Assembly: GCA_947499955.1 (NCBI GenBank)
Contig: CANMQI010000015.1
Location: forward strand, 62,001 to 126,000
From: an uncultured Granulosicoccus sp.
GTDB lineage: Bacteria > Pseudomonadota > Gammaproteobacteria > Granulosicoccales > Granulosicoccaceae
Direction of reading: 5' to 3'
Length of the DNA: 64,000 nucleotides
Shown: positions 44,372 through 52,993 of the stretch, in pieces
Numbering within the stretch: position 1 is the stretch's first letter
Layout of the letters: each line of letters begins with the position of its first letter
The notes under the pieces: model-generated
Database searches by the model: none
The model's input: the letters and a program-made list of their open reading frames with translations, nothing else
What the model was told of the DNA's origin: nothing
Translations under genes and position numbers: made by a program

Positions 44372-45241
44372 TCAGCCTGACAACTCGCCTTCGAACAGCC
44401 CCTGCTTGAGCTTCAGCTTCTGCAGCAGAAACTCGCGACAACGTTGCACTCGTCGGGTCTTGCGCAGATCGGTATGACTCAGAACCCACACTGACCAATC
44501 GGAACGCGGCAGGGAAACAGGCAGCTTCATCACCTCATCACCCTCGATGCCGTCAGGCATGTAGCAATGCATTCGAGCGACCCCGAAGCCTGCCTTCACC
44601 GCCGCATACATGCTCGACAGGGTATCGACACGCATCGCGGTGAAGGCTCCGGGGACATGCTCCTGCGCCCATTCCGGCAGCTGATCCTCGCTGCTCCATT
44701 GCACCACAGGGACAGGCTCATCAGCAGCCCAATTCCGACTTGTATAGATGCCGTGCTGCAAACCTGCCACCTTGTGTCCCACCAGATACTCAGGTGGTGC
44801 CTGTGTCAGCCGTATGGCCAGATCTGCCTCGCGACTGGCCAGATTTCGCAAGCCCGGGTTGACGGTCAGGTTCAGTTGTATGGCCGGGTATTCCTCCTGA
44901 AATTCCTGCAGGTCCTGCGCCAGGCAGTATTCGAACAGATCGTGAGTCATGGTCAGACTGATCGGCCCTTCGAGTCGGCTGTCTCGGCCATACAGGGTGC
45001 GTGAGATCTGCTGCGTCTGCTCCTCTATCTGCTGCGCCTGTTCGAGAATCGTGAAGGCGGCATCCGTCATTTCATACCCATCACGCTGCCGATTGAAGAG
45101 CATGACTCCGTGCTTTTCCTCGAAACTCTGTATGCGACGGGTGACCGTGGAGTGATTGACACCCAGCACCTTTGCGGCACCCGACACACTGCCAGAGCGC
45201 GTCACGGCCAGAAAGTAGCGAATGTCATCCCAATTGTTCAT
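44372..45241 (-). CDS. LysR-family regulator divergent from an Old Yellow Enzyme gene
   Basis: 289 residues. N-terminal winged helix WDDIRYFLAVTRSGSVSGAA, VNHSTVTRRIQSFE, and a substrate-binding-like C-terminal domain (ASREADLAIRLTQAP). The T/RRI pattern places it in the large group of LysR regulators near oxidoreductase genes. It sits back to back with the Old Yellow Enzyme gene, its likely target. A palindrome begins 3 bp upstream of its start and could give autorepression. Confidence 0.88.
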   Translation of the reverse strand: MNNWDDIRYFLAVTRSGSVSGAAKVLGVNHSTVTRRIQSFEEKHGVMLFNRQRDGYEMTDAAFTILEQAQQIEEQTQQISRTLYGRDSRLEGPISLTMTHDLFEYCLAQDLQEFQEEYPAIQLNLTVNPGLRNLASREADLAIRLTQAPPEYLVGHKVAGLQHGIYTSRNWAADEPVPVVQWSSEDQLPEWAQEHVPGAFTAMRVDTLSSMYAAVKAGFGVARMHCYMPDGIEGDEVMKLPVSLPRSDWSVWVLSHTDLRKTRRVQRCREFLLQKLKLKQGLFEGELSG

Positions 45242-45243
45242 CC

Positions 45244-45257
45244 GTGCATTTTTGCAC
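45244..45257. promoter_or_regulatory. Palindrome GTGCA-N4-TGCAC at the LysR start
   Basis: Perfect inverted repeat in the 112-bp divergent promoter region, directly upstream of the LysR start codon and ~97 bp from the reductase start. Probable operator for the LysR protein. A similar half-site pair (GTGCA...TGCAC) occurs at 46768-46787. Confidence 0.4.
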
Positions 45258-45353
45258 AGCTACCATGCATTTATTGCGAATTTATTATCGTCTCGCTTCT
45301 TCATACACTCGTGTCGAGTACACCTGTGAACAAATTGGACCAAGAGACGCCAC

Positions 45354-46439
45354 ATGACAACGATTCATGACCCCCTCACCCTCGGCTCGATGCAGTTGAA
45401 GAACCGCATCATCATGGCACCGCTGACCCGGGGACGCGCAGGCAGCTCCGGGGTGCCCGGGGAGTTGATGGCGAATTACTATGCGCAACGGGCCAGTGCA
45501 GGACTGATCATCGCCGAGGCCACTGCCGTCAGCGCGGATGGGCGCGGCTGGCTGAATTCACCGGGTCTGTTCAACGACGAGCAACAGGCCGGCTGGGCAA
45601 CGGTGGCAAAGGCTGTGCATGATGCCGGCGGCAGACTGTTTGTACAGCTCTGGCACATGGGCGCAACCGTGCATCCGGACTTCCTCGATGGCGGTCAACC
45701 GGTATCTGCCTCTGCCATACGCGTGAGGGGGAGGCGAACGACCCCGCTGGGACAAGACCGTGAACTCGTCACCTCCAGACCCTTGTCGGCGGAAGGCATT
45801 GTCGAACAGAGACAGAACTTCGTGAACTCGGCACGCCGCGCCATTGACGCAGGATTGGACGGCGTCGAGATCCATGCTGCCAACGGTTTTCTGATCGATC
45901 AATTCATCCGCGACAGCAGCAATCAGCGTCACGATGAATACGGCGGCACGATCAACAAACGCCTGAGGTTCCTGCGCGAAGTCGTCGCAGCCGTCTGCGA
46001 TGAGATTGGTGCCGACAAGGTGGGGGTACGAATCTCACCTACCAACGCCTCCTGGGGCATCAGCGACAGCCAGTATCTCGAGACTTTCACTCAGGCGACC
46101 CGACAACTCAACCGCTTTGGCCTCGCCTACCTGCATGTACTGGAGCACCGAACCGGCACCGCCCAGGCCATGGAATCGATGGACTATACAACGCCTCTGC
46201 TACGACACAACTTTGATGGTCCCTTGCTGGTAAATGGTGGTTATTGCAAGGAATCCGCCCAGCAGGCACTCGACAGTGGACTGGCCGATGCCGTTACATT
46301 CGGCATGCCGTTCATCGCCAATCCGGACCTGGTGGCGCGATTTGCAACAGGCAGCCCCCTGGCCGAACCCAGAAGCCGTTTTTTCTATACCGCCGGGCCT
46401 GAAGGCTACACAGACTATGAACCAAGGCCTTTGCAATAG
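45354..46439 (+). CDS. Old Yellow Enzyme-family alkene reductase (NemA-like)
   Basis: 361 residues, FMN beta/alpha barrel. NRIIMAPLTRGRAG is the usual first strand, VQLWHMGATVHP follows, and the substrate site reads VEIHAANGFLIDQFI with His and Asn for the activating pair. The Tyr that normally follows (HxxNGY) and supplies a proton is Phe here. FFYTAGPEGYTDY ends the barrel as in NemA/OYE. Members use NAD(P)H to reduce activated C=C bonds or nitro compounds. Divergent from a LysR regulator, a common detoxification arrangement. Confidence 0.92.
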   Translation: MTTIHDPLTLGSMQLKNRIIMAPLTRGRAGSSGVPGELMANYYAQRASAGLIIAEATAVSADGRGWLNSPGLFNDEQQAGWATVAKAVHDAGGRLFVQLWHMGATVHPDFLDGGQPVSASAIRVRGRRTTPLGQDRELVTSRPLSAEGIVEQRQNFVNSARRAIDAGLDGVEIHAANGFLIDQFIRDSSNQRHDEYGGTINKRLRFLREVVAAVCDEIGADKVGVRISPTNASWGISDSQYLETFTQATRQLNRFGLAYLHVLEHRTGTAQAMESMDYTTPLLRHNFDGPLLVNGGYCKESAQQALDSGLADAVTFGMPFIANPDLVARFATGSPLAEPRSRFFYTAGPEGYTDYEPRPLQ

Positions 46440-46600
46440 CAGGTTGGAAGCCAGTGGGCTGACAATGAGTTGGCACAGCCTATCCTGCCATAACGGTTGG
46501 TGTAATGACACCGAGACAAGGGCCGCCAGATAGAAGAAGTATATTGCAAGTCTGCGCATTCCTCTCTCACCACCTGCGGTGTTTATAACGCCATGCATTC

Positions 46601-46615
46601 GCACCAATCAGGTGC
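46601..46615. promoter_or_regulatory. NtrC-binding site (GCACC-N5-GGTGC)
   Basis: gcaccaatcaggtgc is a perfect dyad with the exact spacing of the NtrC enhancer site (known E. coli glnA sites read GCACC-N5-GGTGC). It lies 381 bp before the start of the nitrate transporter, a normal enhancer distance. It implies activation under nitrogen limitation. Confidence 0.7.
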
Positions 46616-46643
46616 GTGAATCGCAAAGAGGCGCCTCGTCAAA

Positions 46644-46660
46644 CGCCCTCATTCAGGGCG
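46644..46660 (+). promoter_or_regulatory. Second hairpin of the transporter leader
   Basis: cgccct/agggcg 6-bp stem with a 5-nt loop, 28 bp after the NtrC dyad. Between them is the perfect palindrome gaggcgcctc (46628-46637). It could end transcripts of the upstream reductase or act in a nitrate-responsive leader; no T tract follows. Confidence 0.35.
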
Positions 46661-46782
46661 AGTCATCCAGAACCGTGCTTGATCGACAATCGAACAAGAG
46701 CCTTGCCAGAAGCTCTCAGATCGGGTCAGGGAGACTGCTACCATCGACTCGTAATTAGCTGATTCACGTGCATATTTCCAGC

Positions 46783-46799
46783 TGCACCTGTCACCTGCA
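46783..46799. promoter_or_regulatory. Weak NtrC-like site
   Basis: TGCACC-N5-CCTGCA keeps the spacing of an NtrC site, with two mismatches in the right half. NtrC enhancers often come in pairs of strong and weak sites; this assignment is tentative. Confidence 0.3.
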
Positions 46800-46822
46800 A
46801 GGTTGATGGAAGAATACTTTTC

Positions 46823-46840
46823 TGACAAACGGCTTTGTCA
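46823..46840. promoter_or_regulatory. Dyad TGACAAA-N4-TTTGTCA
   Basis: Perfect 7-bp inverted repeat with a 4-bp centre (cggc), 156 bp before the transporter start. It suits a dimeric repressor or activator, or a small RNA hairpin. Confidence 0.4.
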
Positions 46841-46996
46841 TTCGAACGTGTTTTCTGCAGTTATTTCTACAAGCCTGGCTCCACGACCCCTTCAACGCAA
46901 AGCACATTACCGGGCCCGACACTCAACATTTTCATTCTTGCAGCAACGGCTTGTGTAGAGAGCGATTCCGAGCCGTACTACTTGGGAGGTTCAGCA

Positions 46997-48508
46997 ATGT
47001 CATCTTCGGGATTCAACATCTTCTCGTTCACCGGGAAGATGAAAGTTCTTCACCTGACCTGGTTTGCGTTTTTCATTACCTTCGTTGTCTGGTTCAACCT
47101 GGCCCCCCTGCTCGGGCATATTCAGGAAAGTCTGGGGCTGACGCGCTCGCAGATCACCACACTGCTGATTCTGAATGTGGCATTGACTATTCCGGCGCGC
47201 ATCATCATCGGCATGCTCACCGATCAGCTCGGTCCTCGTCGCGTCTACTCCGGCCTGCTGATCATCTCCTCCATACCCTGCTTCGTCTTTGCATTGGCAG
47301 AGAACTTCACTCAGCTGGCACTGGCGCGTTTTGCACTGGGTTTCATTGGCGCAGGTTTTGTCATCGGCATCCGCATGGTCTCGGAGTGGTTCCCTGCCAA
47401 TGAACTGGGCACAGCCGAAGGCGTCTACGGCGGCTGGGGCAATTTCGGCTCCGCTGCGGCGGCCTTCACCCTGCCCACCCTTGCCTTGTGGTTCGGCGGT
47501 GATGACGGCTGGCGCTGGACGATCGGACTGACAGGTCTCATGGCTCTGGTTTATGGCTTTGTCTACTATCTATCGGTCAGTGATGTCCCCAAAGGCTCCA
47601 AGTACTTTCGCCCGAAAAACTCGACCGCCATGGAGGTCACCTCGAAAGAGGACCTGTGGTTCCTGTTGATCATGAAGGTACCGCTGTACCTGGCACTCGG
47701 CGCATTGGCCTGGAGACTGAAGAACGTCGATATTTTCACTACCCCGATCATGTATGTCGTCTGGTTTGGTCTGTTGCTGCTCTATGTCTACGATTCGATG
47801 CTGACCTTCCGGGCCAATCACAAGGTATTCACCGAAGAGGTGCCCGAGTTCCAACGCTACAAATTCAAGCAAGTGGCGATTCTGAACATACTGTATTTTG
47901 CAACCTTCGGCTCCGAGCTGGCGGTGGTATCCATGTTGCCTCTGTTCTTCATGGAAACATTCGGGCTCTCGGCAGTGATCGCCGGTATGGTCGCCTCGGC
48001 CTATGCCTTCATGAACCTGATGTCGCGACCGGGCGGCGGCATGATCTCCGACCGGTTCGGACGCAAGAAGACACTGCTGATCCTGACAGGCGGCCTGGCC
48101 CTGGGTTATGCCTTGATGGGTGCGGTCGATTCCACCTGGCCCGTCTGGCTGGCGGTGGTCGCGGCCATGGCCTGTTCCTTCTTCGTGCAGGCCGGCGAAG
48201 GGGCGGTCTTTGCGGTAGTACCTCTGATCAAACGCTCACTCACCGGACAGATTGCGGGAATGACAGGCGCTTATGGCAATGTCGGCGCCGTCATCTACCT
48301 GATCATATTCTCTCTGGTGGATGCCTCTACCTTCTTCCTCGTGATTGCCGGAACAGCCGTTCTCGGCTTTGTCACGCTGCTGTTTCTGGAAGAGCCTGAA
48401 GGCGAAATTGCCGAAGTGGATGAAGACGGTTCCGTTACAATCATCAACGTCAGTCGCACAGGTACTGGATCAGCTCCTGACGCGGGTACCGCACCCAGCC
48501 TTGGCTGA
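46997..48508 (+). CDS. NarK/NasA-type nitrate/nitrite transporter
   Basis: 503 residues, 12 helices of the MFS nitrate-nitrite porter group. Both family signatures are present: GVYGGWGNFGSA in the first half and GMTGAYGNVGAV in the second. RPGGGMISDRFGRKK is the MFS loop. The central region between helices 6 and 7 is extended. Start at 46997 has an ideal gggagg site 7 nt upstream. With the NtrC site and the neighbouring nirB, nirD and nasA, it imports nitrate for assimilation. Followed by the phosphatase/kinase gene after 69 bp that include a hairpin. Confidence 0.92.
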   Translation: MSSSGFNIFSFTGKMKVLHLTWFAFFITFVVWFNLAPLLGHIQESLGLTRSQITTLLILNVALTIPARIIIGMLTDQLGPRRVYSGLLIISSIPCFVFALAENFTQLALARFALGFIGAGFVIGIRMVSEWFPANELGTAEGVYGGWGNFGSAAAAFTLPTLALWFGGDDGWRWTIGLTGLMALVYGFVYYLSVSDVPKGSKYFRPKNSTAMEVTSKEDLWFLLIMKVPLYLALGALAWRLKNVDIFTTPIMYVVWFGLLLLYVYDSMLTFRANHKVFTEEVPEFQRYKFKQVAILNILYFATFGSELAVVSMLPLFFMETFGLSAVIAGMVASAYAFMNLMSRPGGGMISDRFGRKKTLLILTGGLALGYALMGAVDSTWPVWLAVVAAMACSFFVQAGEGAVFAVVPLIKRSLTGQIAGMTGAYGNVGAVIYLIIFSLVDASTFFLVIAGTAVLGFVTLLFLEEPEGEIAEVDEDGSVTIINVSRTGTGSAPDAGTAPSLG

Positions 48509-48518
48509 TCAGATGCGC

Positions 48519-48541
48519 GGGCTGCCAGAGAATGGCAGCCC
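48519..48541 (+). terminator. Strong intercistronic hairpin between transporter and kinase genes
   Basis: gggctgcc/ggcagccc 8-bp perfect stem with a 7-nt loop, 10 bp after the transporter stop. No T run, so it may lower kinase expression or protect the upstream mRNA end rather than stop transcription. Confidence 0.5.
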
Positions 48542-48577
48542 CATGCATCGTCATGTTTCAAGGACAACAGAACAACC

Positions 48578-50347
48578 ATGAACAACGGCCACCAGCGCGT
48601 TCCCAGTCAGTTCCCCGCGCGACCGTTGAATGCCAACATGGGCGGCTGCTCCAGAAAGGGCAGCAAGGAGCGCAACGACGACGCCATCGCCGGGCACATC
48701 CCGACCAGCAGCTATGAGATGCACGTCAAGGGCGTGGTTGGCTGCATCGCCGATGGCATATCAACCGGACGCAACTCCGATGTCGCCGCACGAACATCGG
48801 TGATCCAGTTCGCTCAGGACTACTACGCCACCCCCGAAAGCTGGCGCATACAGGATTGCGCTGCGCGGCTACTGACGGCCCTGAATTCCTGGCTGTATTC
48901 CCAGAATGCCACCGGCATGCCGGAAAGCGATGGCAAGGTCACGACCTTCACCGCATTGATACTGCGGTCGAACACAGCGCATATCATCCACATCGGTGAC
49001 ACCCGTTGCATGCTTTTGCGTGACGGCCAACTGCAAACACTCACGGACGATCACAACGCCTCCTTCATGGGCACCGGCGAGACCTTGAGCCGAGCCCTGG
49101 GTGCCGAACCCCATGTCCGGGCGGACTACGTTCAGGAACGCATCCAGCCCGGAGACGTGTTCCTGTTGAGCTCGGACGGTGTGCATGGCTTCCTGCCGCC
49201 TACACAGATCCAGACGCTTCTGGATTGCCCGCTCAGGACACAAGAGGAACTGGAAAACGCCTCACGCGCGCTGTGTGATGCGGCGACCGAAGCCGGCAGC
49301 GATGACAATCTGTCGGCATTGTTGATACACGTAGAGGACATTCCGTCAGAGACTCTGACCGAAGCACACCAGCGACTGACCACGCAGACGATTCCACCGG
49401 TGATGAAGCCCGGCAACCGGATTGATGGCTATGTGGTGCAGGAAGTGCTGCACTCCTCGACCCGCAGTCACGCCTACCGGGTACGGCGCACCACGGACGA
49501 CGAAATCTGCGTGCTCAAGGCACCGTCAAGCAACTTTGCCGACAGCATCCAGTACCTTGAAGGATTCATGCTGGAGCAATGGGTCGGGCGACGCATCGAC
49601 AACCCGCAGATCATGAAGATCCACGACCACGAAGACTCGCGCTTTCTGTACTACATTGCCGAGTGGGTTCAGGGTGAGACCCTGCGTCAGTGGATGGATC
49701 GTTGCCCACAGCCGGCGCTGGCTGACATCCTGCCCATAGTGAGTTCCCTGATCACGGCGACGCGCACCTTTCACCGACTGGGCATGGTGCACCGTGATCT
49801 GAAACCCGAGAACGTGATACTCGCTCCGGACGGCACCGTGAAGATCATCGACTTCGGCTCGGTACAGGTCACCGGCTTTTCCGATCTGCCAACGGCCAAC
49901 GAGAATGTCGTCCCCGAAGGCTCCTTGAACTACATTGCACCCGAGGTACTCACGGGTGGCGCCGCAACGAACCTGTCCGACCTGTTCAGCGTCGGGGCCA
50001 TGGTGTATGAAATGCTGGCAGGTGAGGTACCCTTTGCACTGGAGGATCGTGTGGACCTACCCGCCACCGCCTTTGACTGGACCTTGAGACCCCTGAAAGC
50101 CTATCGCCCGGATCTGCCGGAGTCCACAGGCACCGCCCTGGCGCGCGTGCTGTCATATGACCCCGGCAAGCGACCGGAAGTGATGACTGAATTTCTGCGC
50201 AGTCTGCAGGACTCAACAAGCCGTCGTGTATCCGGCGGTCAATGGGTGCCACTGATCCAGCGTGGCACCACCGACTTCTGGCGAGGCTGGGCGATGGTCA
50301 GTACGACGCTGGCGCTGATCCTCTTGATCGCTTTACTATTACGCTAG
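48578..50347 (+). CDS. Bifunctional PP2C phosphatase / Ser-Thr protein kinase, tail-anchored
   Basis: 589 residues. Residues ~25-255 are a PP2C-type phosphatase (NDDAIA, IADGIS with Asp59, SSDGVHGF, GSDDNLSALLI). Residues ~280-545 are a Hanks-type kinase: lysine in CVLKAP (314), HRDLKPENV (405-413), DFGS (425-428) and APE in YIAPEV. The glycine-rich loop (~290-300) has lost its glycines. The last ~20 residues form one membrane helix (MVSTTLALILLIALLLR). From memory, a similar gene lies in the nirBD/nas cluster of Pseudomonas aeruginosa (PA1779-PA1783 region). It may control nitrate uptake or reduction by phosphorylation. Overlaps the end of nasA by 9 bp. Confidence 0.88.
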   Translation: MNNGHQRVPSQFPARPLNANMGGCSRKGSKERNDDAIAGHIPTSSYEMHVKGVVGCIADGISTGRNSDVAARTSVIQFAQDYYATPESWRIQDCAARLLTALNSWLYSQNATGMPESDGKVTTFTALILRSNTAHIIHIGDTRCMLLRDGQLQTLTDDHNASFMGTGETLSRALGAEPHVRADYVQERIQPGDVFLLSSDGVHGFLPPTQIQTLLDCPLRTQEELENASRALCDAATEAGSDDNLSALLIHVEDIPSETLTEAHQRLTTQTIPPVMKPGNRIDGYVVQEVLHSSTRSHAYRVRRTTDDEICVLKAPSSNFADSIQYLEGFMLEQWVGRRIDNPQIMKIHDHEDSRFLYYIAEWVQGETLRQWMDRCPQPALADILPIVSSLITATRTFHRLGMVHRDLKPENVILAPDGTVKIIDFGSVQVTGFSDLPTANENVVPEGSLNYIAPEVLTGGAATNLSDLFSVGAMVYEMLAGEVPFALEDRVDLPATAFDWTLRPLKAYRPDLPESTGTALARVLSYDPGKRPEVMTEFLRSLQDSTSRRVSGGQWVPLIQRGTTDFWRGWAMVSTTLALILLIALLLR

Positions 50348-52993
50348 TCGTCGCTTTTCAATCAGACACACAGGCTGGGTGCTGACGCATTCTTTCAGAA
50401 TCGCCGCCAGTTCGGATTTGCACGAACCGCAGTTCGTACCCGCTGACAGACACCCACCGATCTGATCGACACTCGTCAGCCCTTCGCTGGCAATGGCTCG
50501 TTTGATGGTGTTGCGCCCGACGGCATAGCATGAGCAGACGACGGCTCCGGGGTCCGGCATATCGCCGCAGGCCTGTCCGGCCAGGGCCCATGGCGCTTCC
50601 TGACCCGGCAAGCCGACGAGAAAATCACGCATCAGAGCCACCGGCTCAGGCCCGACATAGAGCGCCGCCAGTAGAATGTCACCGCTGAAGAAACCAACAC
50701 GGTGGCGACCACGCTTGCTATCCGACATATGCTGAACCGTGGCATCTGGCAAGTCGAAGAGCGAGCGGGCATAGCTTTCCCAATCATCAGGGGTACTCAG
50801 CCCTGCCAGTTCGCAGCGGTATCCCGTGCTCGTACGGGCTCGCGCCCAATAGTCGCTCGAAGGTGTGAACTGGGTGGTGCAGATGGCAAAGCCATACCAG
50901 GCCGCCGCGAATTCTTCGGCAGCTACAGTAGTAGCCTTGCTTTCCGGTTGGCCCGAGATCGGGTCCACGACCGGCGCCACCAGGGCATCTATTCGCGCAC
51001 TGGGTGCATTCATTCCCGTCCAGTGCATCGGCACGAACAGATCACCCTCTACGACATCCTCGGTCTGATGCAAACGCACAATGGCGTGACCTTGAGCGCT
51101 ACTGAGGCGCACCAGGCTGGCTGCCGACAGACCCAACCGCTGCACATCGCGTGGATTCATGTCGACAAAAGGCTCTGGCAAGTGTGCCGAGAGCCTCGGT
51201 GACAGAGCGGTACGTGTCATCGTATGCCACTGATCACGCAGTCGTCCTGTGTTCAGACGAAAGGGTCGCGCCTCACAGGGCGCCTCGGCGGTAGCTCGAG
51301 GCACCAGCGGCAACATCTTCGCCTTGCCATCGGTATGAAAGAAGCCGCCTTCGGCAAAGAACCTGCCGCCCTGCTTCGCAGCAGATTGTGGCCAGCGAAC
51401 AGGGTCAAGCTTGTCGTAACTCTGTGCATCGAGCACGGCCAGACCCGAGATATCGAAGTCCTTGCCAAGCTCCCCGGCGAGACCGGACAGCGCCGCGTAT
51501 TCTGCGAATATCTCTGCTGGATTTTCCCAGGCGAACGCCTGCTCCCAGCCCATACGGCGAGCAACTTCAGCCAGAATCCACCAATCCGGCTTTGCCTGCC
51601 CGGGTGCGGACAATACGGCACGCTGACGACTGATCATGCGTTCGGAATTCGTGACGGTACCTGACTTCTCGCCCCAGGCCGCAGCCGGCAGAACCACATC
51701 AGCCAGTTGCGCCGTGTCGGTATCGATCGTGATATCACTGACGACAACGAACGGGCAGGCAGCAATGGCGTCACGGACACGATCCGCATCCGGCAGGGTC
51801 ACGGCCGGGTTGGAATGAATCACCCACAACGCCTTGATGCGTCCGTCGCCGACGGCCTTGAACATATCCACCGCCTTCAAGCCTGACTGTTCCGGCATGG
51901 CCGGGGCTTGCCAGAAGGCCTTCACCACTCCACGATGCTCGGGGTTCTCGATATCGAGGTGACAGGCCAGCATATTGGACAGCCCACCGACCTCGCGCCC
52001 ACCCATGGCATTGACCTGCCCGGTGACCGAAAACGGCCCCATCCCCGGCTTGCCAATCCGGCCAGTGGCCAGATGACAATTGATGATCGAGTTGACCTTG
52101 TCGGTCCCCGCGGATGATTGGTTCACCCCCTGCGAGAAGAGGGTCACCACCTTTTCGGTATTGATCCAGAGGTCCAGAAATTCCTGTAATAGCGCTGAAT
52201 CCAGGCCGGTGACATCAGGCTCGGATGCCTGCGCTGTGGCGATAGCCTCGTCCAGACCGTCGACATGCGCATCGGTATAGGCGGTATTCACGGCACCTCG
52301 ACGATCAATCTCGGCCAGCAAGGCGTTGAACAGGGCGACATCACTGCCCGCCTTCAACGGCAGATGCAAGGCTCCTTCGCAGGAGGCTGTACGGCGCGGA
52401 TCGATGGTCACGATTCGTATGTCACGCGATTCCCGCGCAGCCATGACTCTCTGGTACAGCACCGGATGACACCAGGCAAGGTTCGAGCCGACGAGCACCA
52501 CCAGCTCTGCCTCATCAAGATCGTCATAGATGCCCGGCACCGTGTCGGTACCAAAGGCGCGTTTGTGCCCGGCCACCGTCGAGGACATGCAGAGCCTGGA
52601 ATTCGTGTCGATATTCGCCGAGCCCATGAATCCCTTCATCAGCTTGTTGGCGACGTAATAATCCTCGCTCAGCAATTGACCTGCCACGTAGAAGGCGACC
52701 GCATCCGGCCCATGCTCGGCAATGACCTTGCCGAATTCGTCGGCGACACCGTTCAATGCCGTCTCCCAATCGACACTCTCGCCATGCCATTGTGGCGTCA
52801 ACAGGCGGTGCGCAGTACCCACGGTTTCTGCCAACGCGGAACCCTTCGAGCAAAGCTTGCCGCGGTTGGCCGGATGATCAGGATCGCCCTTGACCGATAT
52901 CCCGCCAATGCCATCCGGCTCGACCAATACACCGCAACCCACACCGCAGTACGGACAGGTAGAGCGGGTGACACCGCTGACGTTCACAGGCAT
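50339..52993 (-). CDS. nasA: Assimilatory nitrate reductase catalytic subunit
   Basis: 884 residues. N-terminal [4Fe-4S] site CPYCGVGC ... KLCSKG, then the molybdopterin bis-MGD oxidoreductase body (SRLCMSSTVAG with the Cys expected to bind Mo, HSNPAVTLPD, GTVTNSERMISR). The last ~70 residues are a BFD-like [2Fe-2S] domain: VVCSCYAVG ... GCLSAGTNCGSCKSEL. No Tat signal, so cytoplasmic. It reduces nitrate to nitrite for NirBD. Start TGATG with nirD gives coupling. The 3' end overlaps the convergent kinase gene. Confidence 0.95.
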   Translation of the reverse strand: MPVNVSGVTRSTCPYCGVGCGVLVEPDGIGGISVKGDPDHPANRGKLCSKGSALAETVGTAHRLLTPQWHGESVDWETALNGVADEFGKVIAEHGPDAVAFYVAGQLLSEDYYVANKLMKGFMGSANIDTNSRLCMSSTVAGHKRAFGTDTVPGIYDDLDEAELVVLVGSNLAWCHPVLYQRVMAARESRDIRIVTIDPRRTASCEGALHLPLKAGSDVALFNALLAEIDRRGAVNTAYTDAHVDGLDEAIATAQASEPDVTGLDSALLQEFLDLWINTEKVVTLFSQGVNQSSAGTDKVNSIINCHLATGRIGKPGMGPFSVTGQVNAMGGREVGGLSNMLACHLDIENPEHRGVVKAFWQAPAMPEQSGLKAVDMFKAVGDGRIKALWVIHSNPAVTLPDADRVRDAIAACPFVVVSDITIDTDTAQLADVVLPAAAWGEKSGTVTNSERMISRQRAVLSAPGQAKPDWWILAEVARRMGWEQAFAWENPAEIFAEYAALSGLAGELGKDFDISGLAVLDAQSYDKLDPVRWPQSAAKQGGRFFAEGGFFHTDGKAKMLPLVPRATAEAPCEARPFRLNTGRLRDQWHTMTRTALSPRLSAHLPEPFVDMNPRDVQRLGLSAASLVRLSSAQGHAIVRLHQTEDVVEGDLFVPMHWTGMNAPSARIDALVAPVVDPISGQPESKATTVAAEEFAAAWYGFAICTTQFTPSSDYWARARTSTGYRCELAGLSTPDDWESYARSLFDLPDATVQHMSDSKRGRHRVGFFSGDILLAALYVGPEPVALMRDFLVGLPGQEAPWALAGQACGDMPDPGAVVCSCYAVGRNTIKRAIASEGLTSVDQIGGCLSAGTNCGSCKSELAAILKECVSTQPVCLIEKRRLA

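Larger units (their letters stand above)
46440..46996. other. Long leader region upstream of the nitrate transporter gene
   Basis: 557 bp with no gene. The open frame continues upstream of the transporter to 46835, but its sequence is not transporter-like and the good ribosome site is at 46997. It holds the NtrC site, a tandem hairpin, and two more inverted repeats listed separately. I could not find a convincing sigma-54 promoter (GG-N10-GC) in it. Confidence 0.7.

Noticed and set aside
46600-46660. The two hairpins of the nitrate transporter leader as an ANTAR (NasR/NasT) RNA target.
   Set aside because: Loops have five bases rather than the six with the A1/G4 pattern of ANTAR targets, the linker is long, no U-rich terminator follows, and no ANTAR gene is in the window. 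The first hairpin is better read as an NtrC DNA site.
46835-46996. A 54-residue N-terminal extension of the nitrate transporter.
   Set aside because: No ribosome site at 46835, composition unlike the transporter, and an ideal gggagg site precedes 46997, where the family N-terminus begins.
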